Part shown: in pieces, positions 37,401 through 45,800 of the stretch | How the letters are laid out: each line of letters opens with the position of its first letter | How positions within the stretch are numbered: position 1 is the first letter of the stretch | From: Zygnema cylindricum | Taxonomy: Eukaryota > Streptophyta > Zygnematophyceae > Zygnematales > Zygnemataceae | NCBI GenBank assembly: GCA_037447655.1 | Contig: JBBHKE010001938.1 | Span: forward strand, 7,501 to 71,500 | DNA: 64,000 nucleotides | Direction of reading: 5' to 3' | The notes under the pieces: model-generated | What the model saw: the letters and a program-made list of their open reading frames with translations, nothing else | Database searches by the model: none | Told to the model about the DNA's origin: nothing | Program-made: the position numbers and the translations under genes

Positions 37401-38813
37401 AGTGCTAGTAAAAAAACCCTTATCATCTAATACTGATGTAGAGATAAGATTTTTGTTCAGCTCCGGAATAAACAATACATCGGAGAATGTTAATATGGAT
37501 GTCTTTCCTTCCACTAACACTTTTAGATCTACCGATCCTACAAGAGTAGTGGTGACTATCCTCCCATCCCCGTACTCTATCTCTACGGTGGGAATCTTTC
37601 TTATCTTAGTGAACAGGTGTCTATCCTTACACATGTGCATGGAGGCACCTGAATCTACAATCCAGCCTGCTTCACCTTTCAATCCACCGTACGCACATTT
37701 CTGCCTCCGTGGAATTTCGACCTCATTTTTCGCCTCCAACTCCTCATCCAAAAGGAGCTCATCGTCCTCGTCCTCGGATTCAGCCTCAAGTACCTGTGTG
37801 ACAAGGGCCTTTTTCTTTCCTCTCGAGGTACCACCGGTCTGCCCCTCCTTTAACCGAAGCTCGGTTAGCTTAGTGCACTCTGCCATATAGTGCCCCGGTT
37901 TCTTACAAAAATGACATAGTCCTTTGGGAGCCCTTGGTTCGAACTCATCGGCCGGTTTTTTCTGCTCCCTACCCCCATAGTTTCCGACCGGTTTTCGGGA
38001 ATCCCTGTTCCTCCAATCAGTCGCTGTTGCCAAGGCTTGGCCACTCTTTCCTCCCCTTCGGATCTCAATTGTATTCTCTTGAACGAGGATCATTCCTACC
38101 ACTGAGTTCCATATCCACCTTGAGTCAGGCAAGTCCTGCACACGGTAAACTATGTTCACGAACTCATCAGGTAACTTCATCAGTAAACAGTTAACCTTTT
38201 CTTTTTCACTCAAATCTTTTCCCGCACTCTGTAGCTCCATGAAGAGTGTAGCAAGCTCATTGCAAAAATCCAACATATTTCCCCCTTTGTATACATACTC
38301 CTTAACTTTCTGATCAGCCAACTGTTGTTGCTGAATCGTACCACTTCGGTACATCTCTATAAGAGCCATCCAAAGATCGGATGCCCTTTCTACCTGCAAA
38401 TGAGGACATGCAAGTCCTTGAGTGAGATGGCGTAGGATGAAGTGCTTTGCCGCCATATTGTTGAAGTCCCAGGTTTCAGTATCATTCTCCTCGTTCCTCG
38501 GAATAGGTGACATGAATGCTAAACCAGTTGCTATTGGTGTGGTCGCCTCCTTCTCCTTTCCTTTGTCCACCACCTCTCCTTCCTTTGTTTCCTCCGTTGA
38601 AGGTGAATCCTCTTTCCTGGTGAATCTGCTTCCTCCAAACCCTGGAGGAATTCCAAGACTTGATGGACGCCCCAATCGTCCACTCACTATCCCCCAAAAC
38701 CTTTTTTCGCATAGAGCTCCTATCATCATACTTTCCCAGTATATGAAGCCAGTTCCATTAAAGATTGGTACCCTAGAGGGTGGGCCCATAACCTGTAACT
38801 CTGAGACCTCCAT
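34455..38813 (-). CDS. Copia-2 gag-pol polyprotein
   Basis: 1452 residues without a break. Gag region; CCHC knuckle CHFCKKPGHYMAEC (about 299-312); protease DSGA (about 385); HHCC pre-integrase motif ('WHKRLGHVN', 'CSGCAQGK'). The integrase core has 'DIWGP', 'SDNGGEY' and 'NGVAERLNR' with D and E 36 positions apart. RT has 'IYVDDLLVL' (about 1120). RNase H has 'SDASYGD', 'STMEAEYMA' and 'FCDNQAAIAI'. It provides all functions for copy-and-paste transposition. Met1 is inside the LTR (38811-38813) and Met9 (38787-38789) lies in the primer-binding site; both are in frame and either may start translation. Confidence 0.95.
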   Translation of the reverse strand: MEVSELQVMGPPSRVPIFNGTGFIYWESMMIGALCEKRFWGIVSGRLGRPSSLGIPPGFGGSRFTRKEDSPSTEETKEGEVVDKGKEKEATTPIATGLAFMSPIPRNEENDTETWDFNNMAAKHFILRHLTQGLACPHLQVERASDLWMALIEMYRSGTIQQQQLADQKVKEYVYKGGNMLDFCNELATLFMELQSAGKDLSEKEKVNCLLMKLPDEFVNIVYRVQDLPDSRWIWNSVVGMILVQENTIEIRRGGKSGQALATATDWRNRDSRKPVGNYGGREQKKPADEFEPRAPKGLCHFCKKPGHYMAECTKLTELRLKEGQTGGTSRGKKKALVTQVLEAESEDEDDELLLDEELEAKNEVEIPRRQKCAYGGLKGEAGWIVDSGASMHMCKDRHLFTKIRKIPTVEIEYGDGRIVTTTLVGSVDLKVLVEGKTSILTFSDVLFIPELNKNLISTSVLDDKGFFTSTREGVFTASFEDDVYFIAEKGSHGMFRLILSNEKKKLYYAGVHDIMMWHKRLGHVNLDKLREMKKMGVVEGIQFSESDDISDCSGCAQGKAHRLPFPKSATYKGEKILDLVHTDIWGPAKVPSPGGKRFMMTITDDWSRYSRVYFLKNKSEAENCFRQYKAWSEKLHETPIKRVRSDNGGEYTSNQFEDFLREDGVQHQKTVPENPEQNGVAERLNRTLSDSARSMLSDKKIGKRFWAEAMNCANYLKNRVLTSAIKDQTPYERWTGRKPDLSHLKVFGSQVFSLDTDRSNWKLDPKGKPGYLLGYDEDVKGYRVYDLKREDIILVKHLVVMDEGKSVDPFKYTKSVKIRFESENSDDFELPNYPGFREDDILAGTNQTEKDSAVETPVTTLLEAEDVVEIDSESRDRGEAEFVRKNPREPSIPASDFEGGRRSSKRLQEKQVINKVTKLSHQDEPQTYGEAMTCPERNRWKTAINEEMASIMAADTWELVDCPPNRKPIGCKWVFKLKLNPDNTIERYKARLVAKGFTQKEGIDYEETFAPVVRFPSVRILLSLAAAEDMEVHQMDIKTAFLHGELEEEIFMRQPEGFVEEGEESKVCRLIKSLYGLKQAPRQWNKKLDEFLTGLGYIRISSDHSIYVFEDEEGLIFIAIYVDDLLVLSKSMEKINKLKTDLKGRFEMKDMGEARYILGIQVERDRKRKIIRLTQKEAIGNMLEKFQMDKANSCTTPMELKKGSEGSEEEGVIVLDEELSPDEQKFMQTIPYRQVVGSLIYFMNCTRPDLAAAVGVLSRSLNAPTKKDWEAAKRVLRYLVGTRDLWLHLGGENTDITTWSDASYGDAPMRRCTSGYVLYVGDGACCWSSKQQKVIAQSTMEAEYMASCSAVKELMWVKSLLGELGHLKSGVQKIFCDNQAAIAISANPKHHFKAKHMDIRLSFVREKVENKIISLEYRPDSEMVADMMTKPVPSPKLIFCREKCGLKLKID
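38779..38793 (-). promoter_or_regulatory. Copia-2 primer-binding site, half-tRNA type
   Basis: Minus strand GGTTATGGGCCCACC directly after the 5' LTR. It is complementary to the anticodon stem and loop of plant initiator tRNA-Met (GGTGGGCCCATAACC), not to the tRNA 3' end. Drosophila copia and yeast Ty5 are known to use such cleaved half-tRNA primers. Confidence 0.8.
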
Positions 38814-39835
38814 AAGTCCTCAGAGTGGACAGCTTCCAAGAAGCCTCTAGGATAATCCTGACCCCTTTGTGATTAAGCAAAGATAACTGCCACCCTGGCA
38901 GACAAAAACGCTGACCAACTTCACCCCTGTGAAGACAAGACTCCCCTGAGTCGATAGCAAAAAGAATCTTTGAATTTGCTCCCCTGAGCAGTAAGTTATG
39001 GGGGGTCAAAGTTGACCTTTTATACAGAAGCTCTCTGGGAGAGGGGGTCCTATCTTCTAATTTTTCTAAGTCCTATCTCTCTCACAGACTCTATCTACTG
39101 ATGTACGGAACCAATCAGAATTGAGTTCCGTACGTAAAAGTACAGCCGCCGGTGTACTTTATGTACGGACATTGTACGACATGGCCAAAATGTCGACACA
39201 TGTCAAATCCGGATTCGGTGCCATGATCTCCGGAGATTCTACGATCCAACGGAATTTCGTCACGCGTCATCCGATGTGGCGATGGCCACAAACCGCCGAA
39301 ATCTTCCTCCGTGATCTCGGCGCTAATCCCGGCCGTCCGATTAAATTCAGATTTAATCGTGGCCGTAATAAATACATGCGCGGTATTTGTTTCACTTCCG
39401 AAACAAATGCGCGGTATTGATTCGTAATCCGTACTATCATTCGTACCGGATCTATGCATCCCGTAAATCGTAACAGTTAAATGAATTATCGTATGTATTC
39501 TAATTTATATAATTATCAAACTACGTAGTATGTAATACTACTGCTAGATCTAACGGCTAAGGCTACCGGCTATTTCCTTTCTGCCGGCCGGTAGGTTCAA
39601 GGATCAAATCCTGCCGCCGGCACATTCCTTTTAAATAAATAAATAAATCCTAGTATAAAATTCCCGTAAACCTCAGGATAGCCAAGGTAGCCATGGCTCT
39701 AGCTTCCTCTCCAATTTCTCAGTGACTGCGACAAGTTTGAGATTTGGAGAGAGAAGTTAGAGGTAGACTGCCTCGGCTTCTTTCTATATTTCTATTCAGA
39801 CCTAGAAAATACTAATAAAACCATTAGTTTCTACA
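38794..39835 (-). repeat. Copia-2 5' LTR
   Basis: 1042 bp, almost identical to the 3' copy; antisense tRNA-like segment at about 39549-39623. Confidence 0.95.
39549..39623 (+). other. tRNA-like segment in Copia-2 5' LTR (antisense)
   Basis: Same as the segment at 34155-34229, with two base changes near the B box (TTCAAGGATCAAATCC). Confidence 0.4.
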
Positions 39836-40167
39836 CGCAGCGCTGTGGTTGCGCAACGACCGAAGCGCAGCGTTATTGCGGTGCCGTCAGAGAATCGCTG
39901 CGCTGAGAAAAAAGCGAAACGGCGTAGTTGTGTCTTGCCACATTGGTAACAACGAACACTCAGTGTCGTCGCAGGAGCGCAGGTTACTAAAGGTTGGACG
40001 CTGCGATACTCTTGCACGCTGCGACGCATGGAAAACCCTAATCGTGAAACCCTCAACCCTCCATGATAAAGTCGCCATCTGCTCTCGCGAACCAGCCCAG
40101 TGGAAGTAATTTGAAGAGTGTTTCACTCCGCACAACCAGCTTACCTTCGCTTCTTTAATTACCTGAA

Positions 40168-41469
40168 TTGTCTTATACGACAGCATCCATGGGGTCGTCG
40201 TCCTCTCCACCACCAAAGAGGAGGAGACTGATACGGGTGGGGCAAAGGGATGTACCCCGTCCCGATAGATTGTTAGTGGCGGCAGAGGCCATGGCAGAGG
40301 CAGACGGGAGGAGAGAGGTAGAAGCGAAGCCAAAACCGGAGGAAACAGCTAGTACCGAGGCAGGTCCCGCAGAGACTAGTGGAGGGGAGGGGTCAAAAAA
40401 TTCACAAGACCCTCAATACAACCCACTCCGAGAAGGGGATTAGGAGTATGAGGAAGATCATGAGCTCTCACAAGCGGAGGAGCCAGAGCGAGAATCAACA
40501 CTTCCGCCAATTGAGGAGCGCGCCTCGGATCTAGAGGTGGTGCGAGACCCCAATAAGGAGAGTACCGCAGATGAGCAGTCTTCTAAAAGTGCGGAAAAGA
40601 AGGCGGAGGCACAGTACCGCAGAGGTGACGATGTGTTTCTCCTTCGAGGGGGACAAGAGGACACGGTGAAAAGAGTGAAAAGGGAGAAGAAATTCCCGAT
40701 TATATCTTTCCACTCCCTAGTGACACCCGACATCTGGATCTCACCTTCAGCTTCGCGAAGCGCTTTTATTGGGACCCTTCAGAGTGGCCCGAAGAGTGGC
40801 GTAGCGGAAAGCCCAGGGACCCTATCTATATTCCCGCCAACGTACTGTCACACCCGGCCTAGAGTTATATGAGGACAAAGGACCTGGGGAACAACCACAA
40901 GGGTTATGTGCAGCTTAACCCCCATGCCTTGTCGTTCGTGAAGGTGGTCGAAGATCACTACCGGTATAGGTTGGATGTTTGCGAGTTACTTAACCACTAT
41001 CAACCGTGGGATGTCCGTCTTCACGACACCATCTCTCGGGCAGAGGTCACATCCGAGGTACGGGCACTCAAATTGGCGCGGAAGAATGCTATGCAGCGGG
41101 CCCGAGCGGCCAGAAAACACATTTCTTTCAAATTAAGAAAGGTACCTCGGTGGGAACCAGTAGAGCAAGTGGCGGAAGAGGAACCGCAAGCAAAGGAACC
41201 CGAAGCTCCCCAAGTTCCGGCACCTGAAGCATCGGCACCGGTGGCCATTCCGCCGCCACCCGAGGAACCAACTACGGAACCAGAGGAAGGGGTGGACCAG
41301 GTTTGGGAGCGAATCACTCGGAGGCGCTTCGCAGCGGCAGACCACCATATTGCGTTGCTGGAGACTTGATGTGAGCAGCTCCAAAATCAACTCGACACCC
41401 TGCGATAGGAATTAGACGAGTACCGCGAGGAGACCTATGACATACTCCGGCAGTTGCAGTTTCCCTGAG
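40168..41469 (+). pseudogene. Third ORF of the gypsy element, unknown protein
   Basis: Downstream of pol on the same strand. The start may be ATG at 40168 or 40189. A basic/Ser-rich start is followed by an acidic Glu-rich region. After a frame change near 40695 comes a conserved-looking domain ('WDPSEWPEEW', 'IPANVLSHP', 'LDVCELLNHYQPWDVRLHD'). A Pro/Ala/Glu-rich stretch and a Leu/Gln/Glu coiled-coil-like end follow ('CEQLQNQLDTLR'). Stops at 40441, about 40860, 41367 and about 41406 break it. Not an envelope-type protein: no signal or membrane segment is seen. I do not recognise the family. It resembles the remnant at 56.8-57.8 kb. Confidence 0.55.
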
Positions 41470-41955
41470 TAAGGTTCAACGGGACGCTGAATCCTTAGTG
41501 GGAGGCATTCTAACAGGGTTACATAGTTGAGAACTTAGTGGCTAGAAACTAGGCTACTATAGTTGCGGTTGCAGAACAGTGCAGTTGCGTTTGCAGACCA
41601 ACGCAACATAGCAGCGTATCAACGTAGTAGAGTAACGTAGCAATTTAACAGCGCAGCATAACAACGCTGCAGAATGTAGATTGAACTGTATTGTTCTAGA
41701 AATATATTTTGGATAGATCTCGGTTGACCGTGAAGGTCCACATGTACAATTGTACAGTTATAGGTTGACTAGCCAACAGTTAGTTTATATAGTTGAGCAG
41801 ACTTAGTGCAAGGACAAACTTTTTGAGTAGACCTTCGCAGCGAGCGCTGAATCTTATAATCCTCTCCCGAGTAATAAAGCGCAACCTTGTTCTGTCATTG
41901 CTGTTAAGATTCCTAATCGGGGGATAGAATGGACGATCCCAATAAAGGGATTGAT

Positions 41956-42026
41956 GAGCCGGCTAGGATTTGAACTTGGGACCTTTCACTTAAGCTGCGA
42001 ACGCACTACCACTGTGCCACCAACTC
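41956..42026 (-). tRNA. tRNA-like unit in TRIM 3' LTR (decayed)
   Basis: 71 nt. Acceptor, D and anticodon stems as in the other copy, but two T-stem pairs are lost and the B box reads AGTTCAAATCC. Confidence 0.4.
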
Positions 42027-42067
42027 GGATGTTACGCCGGTGGGTCCATTTTCATATAGGTTTTTAG

Positions 42068-42504
42068 TAGTTTTGTGTATCGGTAAGGATTTGCCGATAA
42101 TCGATATGGGTCTTTTTTCGGGTAGCTGATAAACGATATATCGGTAGGGAAATATATGTACGGACCGTACATATAAAAGTACGTCCAATCATACACGTAA
42201 ATCGTAAACATATATAAACGTACTGAGGTGCCTACTAATTAGATCATTTATACAAGCCGAAAGTACAATAGTCGGCATAAGATATGTACGACTTTAGTAC
42301 GGCTCTAGATATAAAGATGTAACTTTCACATCCGACGTTATGGCTTGTCCCTTTCTTCCTTGTGATCCACTGGAAACCTGCCACGTGTACTACGGAAAGA
42401 AAGTACAGAAAGTACAAATATATCGGTAGCTTTGACCGTTCGATAACCGATAACTATCGGTATCGGTGTTATTGCGATAACATTTTTACCGATACACAAC
42501 ACTA
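42068..42504. mobile_element. hAT-type MITE inside the TRIM LTR
   Basis: 437 bp with 19-bp terminal inverted repeats (TAGTTTTGTGTATCGGTAA, one mismatch) and an 8-bp target duplication GTTTTTAG/GTTTTTGG at 42060-42067 and 42505-42512. TAG-type termini with 8-bp duplication define hAT elements. The uninterrupted LTR copy at 42633-42854 shows the empty site. Non-coding. Confidence 0.85.
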
Positions 42505-42566
42505 GTTTTTGGTGTGGATTTTACCACAATTCCGGATATCGAGCGCACGTTTCACGTACGTCAACA

Positions 42567-42575
42567 CCCCCCCTC
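42567..42575 (-). promoter_or_regulatory. TRIM polypurine tract
   Basis: Minus strand GAGGGGGGG immediately before the 3' LTR. Confidence 0.75.
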
Positions 42576-42619
42576 GAGAGGTAGCCGGTCATAATAGTCC
42601 ATGTAAACCTGGTCCCCCT

Positions 42620-42632
42620 GGCTCCGATACCA
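42620..42632 (-). promoter_or_regulatory. TRIM primer-binding site
   Basis: Minus strand TGGTATCGGAGCC, with no gap to the 5' LTR. It is complementary to the 3' end of initiator tRNA-Met with one change from TGGTATCAGAGC. Confidence 0.85.
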
Positions 42633-42854
42633 TGTTAAGATTCCTAGAATCGGGGGATAGAATGGACGATCCCAATAAAGGGATTGATGAGCCGGCCAGG
42701 ATTTGAACCTGGGACCTTTCACTTAAGCTGCGAACGCACTACCACTGTGCCACCAACTCGGATGTTACGCTGGTGGGTCCTTTTTTATATAGGTTTTTAG
42801 TCTGGATTTTACCACGATTCCGGATATCTAGCGCACGTTTCACGTACGTCAACA
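42633..42854 (-). repeat. TRIM 5' LTR
   Basis: 222 bp, TG...CA ends. On the minus strand: a TATATAAAAAAGG box near 42785-42797, then the 71-nt tRNA-like unit, then a short hairpin (AATCCC/GGGAT) and the LTR end. Confidence 0.9.
42689..42759 (-). tRNA. tRNA-like cloverleaf in TRIM 5' LTR (nominal anticodon CTT)
   Basis: 71 nt folds on paper into a full cloverleaf. Acceptor 7 bp (GAGTTGG/CCGGCTC with G-T pairs), D stem GCAC/GTGC, anticodon stem TTCGC/GTGAA with loop AGCTTAA, and T arm CCAGG-TTCAAAT-CCTGG. A box TGGCACAGTGG and B box GGTTCAAATCC fit the Pol III consensus. Position 33 is G rather than U, so translation use is doubtful. No T4 terminator follows at once. Same orientation as the retroelement. 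Confidence 0.6.
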
Positions 42855-42859
42855 ATTGC

Positions 42860-45800
42860 TGTGTGTTCTTGCTATTGCTAAGAGGAGATCTTTGATATCT
42901 TTCGCTGTGCATTGTGGTATTTTGTCCCTTTTACAGATGAAAATTACGATCCATTATGCAGATTTGATTGGTAATACACGGTTATTCGATGATTTTTCAC
43001 TTCGCAATTGTGAGTAGACCGCATTTCTGCCATGGACATATGTGCCCACGACCAACATCCCTCTGCGACCAAACCGACGAAAAATAGATGGCGACCACCG
43101 TAAAAGGGTACGTTACGTGAAACGCCAGACGGGCCACGACATACACTGACAAAGATAAATTCTATAGCTAAAAGACAGATTCCACCTTATTAAATCTTCA
43201 TCATACGCCACTCTGTCCAAAACAAGTTTAGGCCCATCGGATCTCGACAAACTTGTGTATAATAGATTCGTTTTTCATTAACCGCCGTTTGTGCGAAACG
43301 AATTCTTTATTGCTGTCCAAACAAGAGGAATATGTGAATAGAGGATTACGGACGAATGAAGAGCGGGTTGTTGGATACGCAACATAAAATAATGCTCGTA
43401 CTCCAAAGTGTTTGGGAACATTAAAGGTCGCTTACTATATTGTTACAATTTTGTTACTGCTGCGGGGTTAGAGAGGTTAAAAGTAAAAAGTGGTTGGCTT
43501 TTGCGTGTTTTTATATTTATGCGTTCGGATTTAGTTATAGTGGTGTTTGACCCTGTTGTCGAAAAGAATACGTCTCGTCGAAGGACTCCATAGTGTTTTG
43601 CGTTCTAGTTAAAAAAGATCGAATTTGTCGAGATTCAAATCTTTGATGCGCACCGTATCACATTGTATCGTAAAAAATGAGCGGAAAACAAAATCTTATT
43701 TCGTAAACTATGTTGCATAGAGAGGACCAGGGGTCGCAAAAGTCAAGATTTTAGATACCCGAAACCGACATTTTTTTTTCAAAATATGAACACCCGATAC
43801 CCGACCGGGGTATGTTACGCTCCGAAATTGTTACCCGTTACTTGATACGCGTTTAAGAAAAAAAAAAAGCTAACCGAAACTCGATTTCTCGCGACTGCCT
43901 GTTCACGTCCGTACCAAATAAGTACAAAACTAACGGTACATCTCCCTCATACTTTCCACGATACCAAGAGTAGAAACTAAAAAGTACAGTATTGTTGGAT
44001 AGTATGGACATTACAAAACCCTTTAATTTGTTTCGTATTATGCTTACCCGGCCGTACCCGATTTTTTCTTATTTTTTTGTGAATCACCCGCCCGAATCAG
44101 ACTGGCCTGTAAAATTTGGCACCCAAATCCGTTCCGGATCCGACGCTGCTGGCCGGGTAACCGTCGGGTACCGATTCGTGTACCTGATTGCGATCTCTGG
44201 AGAGGATGCAAGCGACGATGTAACAAATAAATTCCATGTTCCCTAATTTTCGCCACATAGCTGCACTTTTTTTTCATTTGTTATTGTAAGCCGGCACATT
44301 GAACTGATGGCTTATTGACACGTGGAGGGCTAAACCGAACGGACGGGCTAGCTGGCGGTGACCGAGCTTTGGTGATCTCCAGGTGGCAGTACGGTTTGTC
44401 ATTACGAAATTTATTTGATCTTCTCGCTGTCGCCAGATATTTCCCAACGACTGGGTTCCATTGGCTCAAAATTTGGGTTCAATTTTTTTTTTTGAAAAAC
44501 CGAAAATCAAACACTGCACTATTTTCATCCGCCGTTCGCGCCATTTTAATCCCGCTCTGTAACGCTGTCAACTAGAAGCCGTATGAGCATAGAACTCCTG
44601 CCAGCGCTGCTTCTGGTACCGGAAGCATTAAATTTGCCGTACAGTGTAGTACAACTCACAGAATCCTTTCCAAACTTTTACTTGCGTGAACCGATACTTT
44701 AGAGAGAATCAAAGACAGGATCTTTCATGTGCTGGATAACGCTACGAGTCCCATTGGATATGTCTCTACCGCGGAGTGCAAACAACCAGCTTGGCACGTC
44801 GTTTCTATGCCTGGGGCTATTCAGGCTACACGACAAAAAAGTGTCGTTTGTCCCATTTGTCTTTTACTGTCAAAATACTTCTGACAGAAAAGGACGGTTT
44901 TTCTCTGCCGACTATTTCCCCATACGAGCACCAATAGGGGAAAACCTTGTCACCTGGCGAAACTAAAGCGTCCTACGTGGCACAGGCTTCCGGCGCTGTT
45001 ACAAGAAATGAGATCTGCAAACGATACAGCTCGTCGCCTGTTGATGACGAAACAGAAAAGCTCTAAAAGGACATGTTTTAGATTCGTCTTTTCAAAATGT
45101 AAACGCTATCCGATCAGACTCACTGACTCAGAAAGATTAAAGCTGGGACAATCGAGTGGATCTTTCTCTCCACCTGAAGATTACAGCTAATCTCAGATTC
45201 GTTTCTATAAAATGTAACGCTGTCCGGTGTGATTCACTAACGCCTGAAACAACTGTAACGCACTTGAGAAGATGACAGCTGGGAGAATCGAATAGATCGC
45301 TCCTCCATCATAAGATGACAGCTGGCACAATTGAAACGGGAGCGCTTTCTAAAGTGGGGATCCAGTGTGAGATGTCAATCCTGAACCAACAAGAGGGGGA
45401 TTAACACGTTTGTACGGCAATTTGTTTTATCGAAAAATCGCGAGCTTGGACGTTGACATTGCAATCGCGGAATGGCACGAAGTCAAGGACACGCGTCTCT
45501 CTTACGAGTCATTAAGTGGATGGATATTGACCAAATCCTTGCTGTTCACATTGGTTATGAAAAATGTCAATTAGGTAGGACGTTCACATGGTGAAGGCAA
45601 TGGAACAGTTTCACACTGTTACACAAAACAAATCGTACAGTAAACGCGTTACAAAAAAGTACATTGTAAGCGCTGCGTGAACGACAAAGCAAAAACGGTC
45701 CATCGCTACGGAAGCATAGATTCATGAAAATGTACGAACGCTACAGTAAATCGTACGGCAAAGCAAACAGGAAATGTGCACGCAAGCCTCAACCGAAAAC

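Larger units (their letters stand above)
33400..39835 (-). mobile_element. Copia-2: intact young Ty1/copia element
   Basis: LTRs of 1042 bp each (3' LTR 33400-34441, 5' LTR 38794-39835) are flanked by the duplication CGCAG (33395-33399, 39836-39840). The 1452-codon polyprotein has no interruption. I count four differences between the LTRs, so insertion is recent. It sits inside the chromovirus spacer. All hallmarks of a mobile, potentially active element are present. Confidence 0.95.
29966..41896 (+). mobile_element. Decayed Ty3/gypsy chromovirus, split by Copia-2
   Basis: Pol remnants (29990-33240) are followed by a GCAGC-rich spacer, the 6.4-kb Copia-2 insertion (33400-39835 plus its TSD), more spacer, a third ORF (40168-41469) and a GCAGC-rich tail. 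The 5' end (LTR, gag) is missing, replaced by copia sequence. The spacer composition is continuous on both sides of Copia-2, so the third ORF most likely belongs to the same element. The 3' border is uncertain because a TRIM is inserted at 41902. Confidence 0.6.
41902..42566 (-). repeat. TRIM 3' LTR (interrupted)
   Basis: Matches the 5' LTR on both sides of a 437-bp insertion (42068-42504). Two changes weaken the T-stem of its tRNA-like unit. Confidence 0.9.
41902..42854 (-). mobile_element. TRIM: miniature LTR element with tRNA-like LTRs
   Basis: 5' LTR 42633-42854 (222 bp), internal region only 66 bp (42567-42632), 3' LTR 41902-42566 (enlarged by a MITE). Flanked by the duplication ATTGC (41897-41901, 42855-42859). 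A primer site for initiator tRNA-Met and a GGGGGGG purine tract are in place. There is no coding capacity, so it depends on proteins of another element. Confidence 0.9.

Noticed and set aside
40168-41469. Envelope gene of the gypsy element
   Set aside because: No signal peptide, membrane segment or cysteine pattern; composition is acidic with a coiled coil.
41902-42030. tRNA-derived SINE
   Set aside because: The tRNA-like unit lies inside a TG...CA LTR with PBS, PPT and target duplications around the whole element, so it is part of a TRIM.
41956-42759. Two genuine tRNA-Lys genes
   Set aside because: Both lie inside LTRs of one TRIM, lack U33 in the anticodon loop, and one has a broken T-stem.
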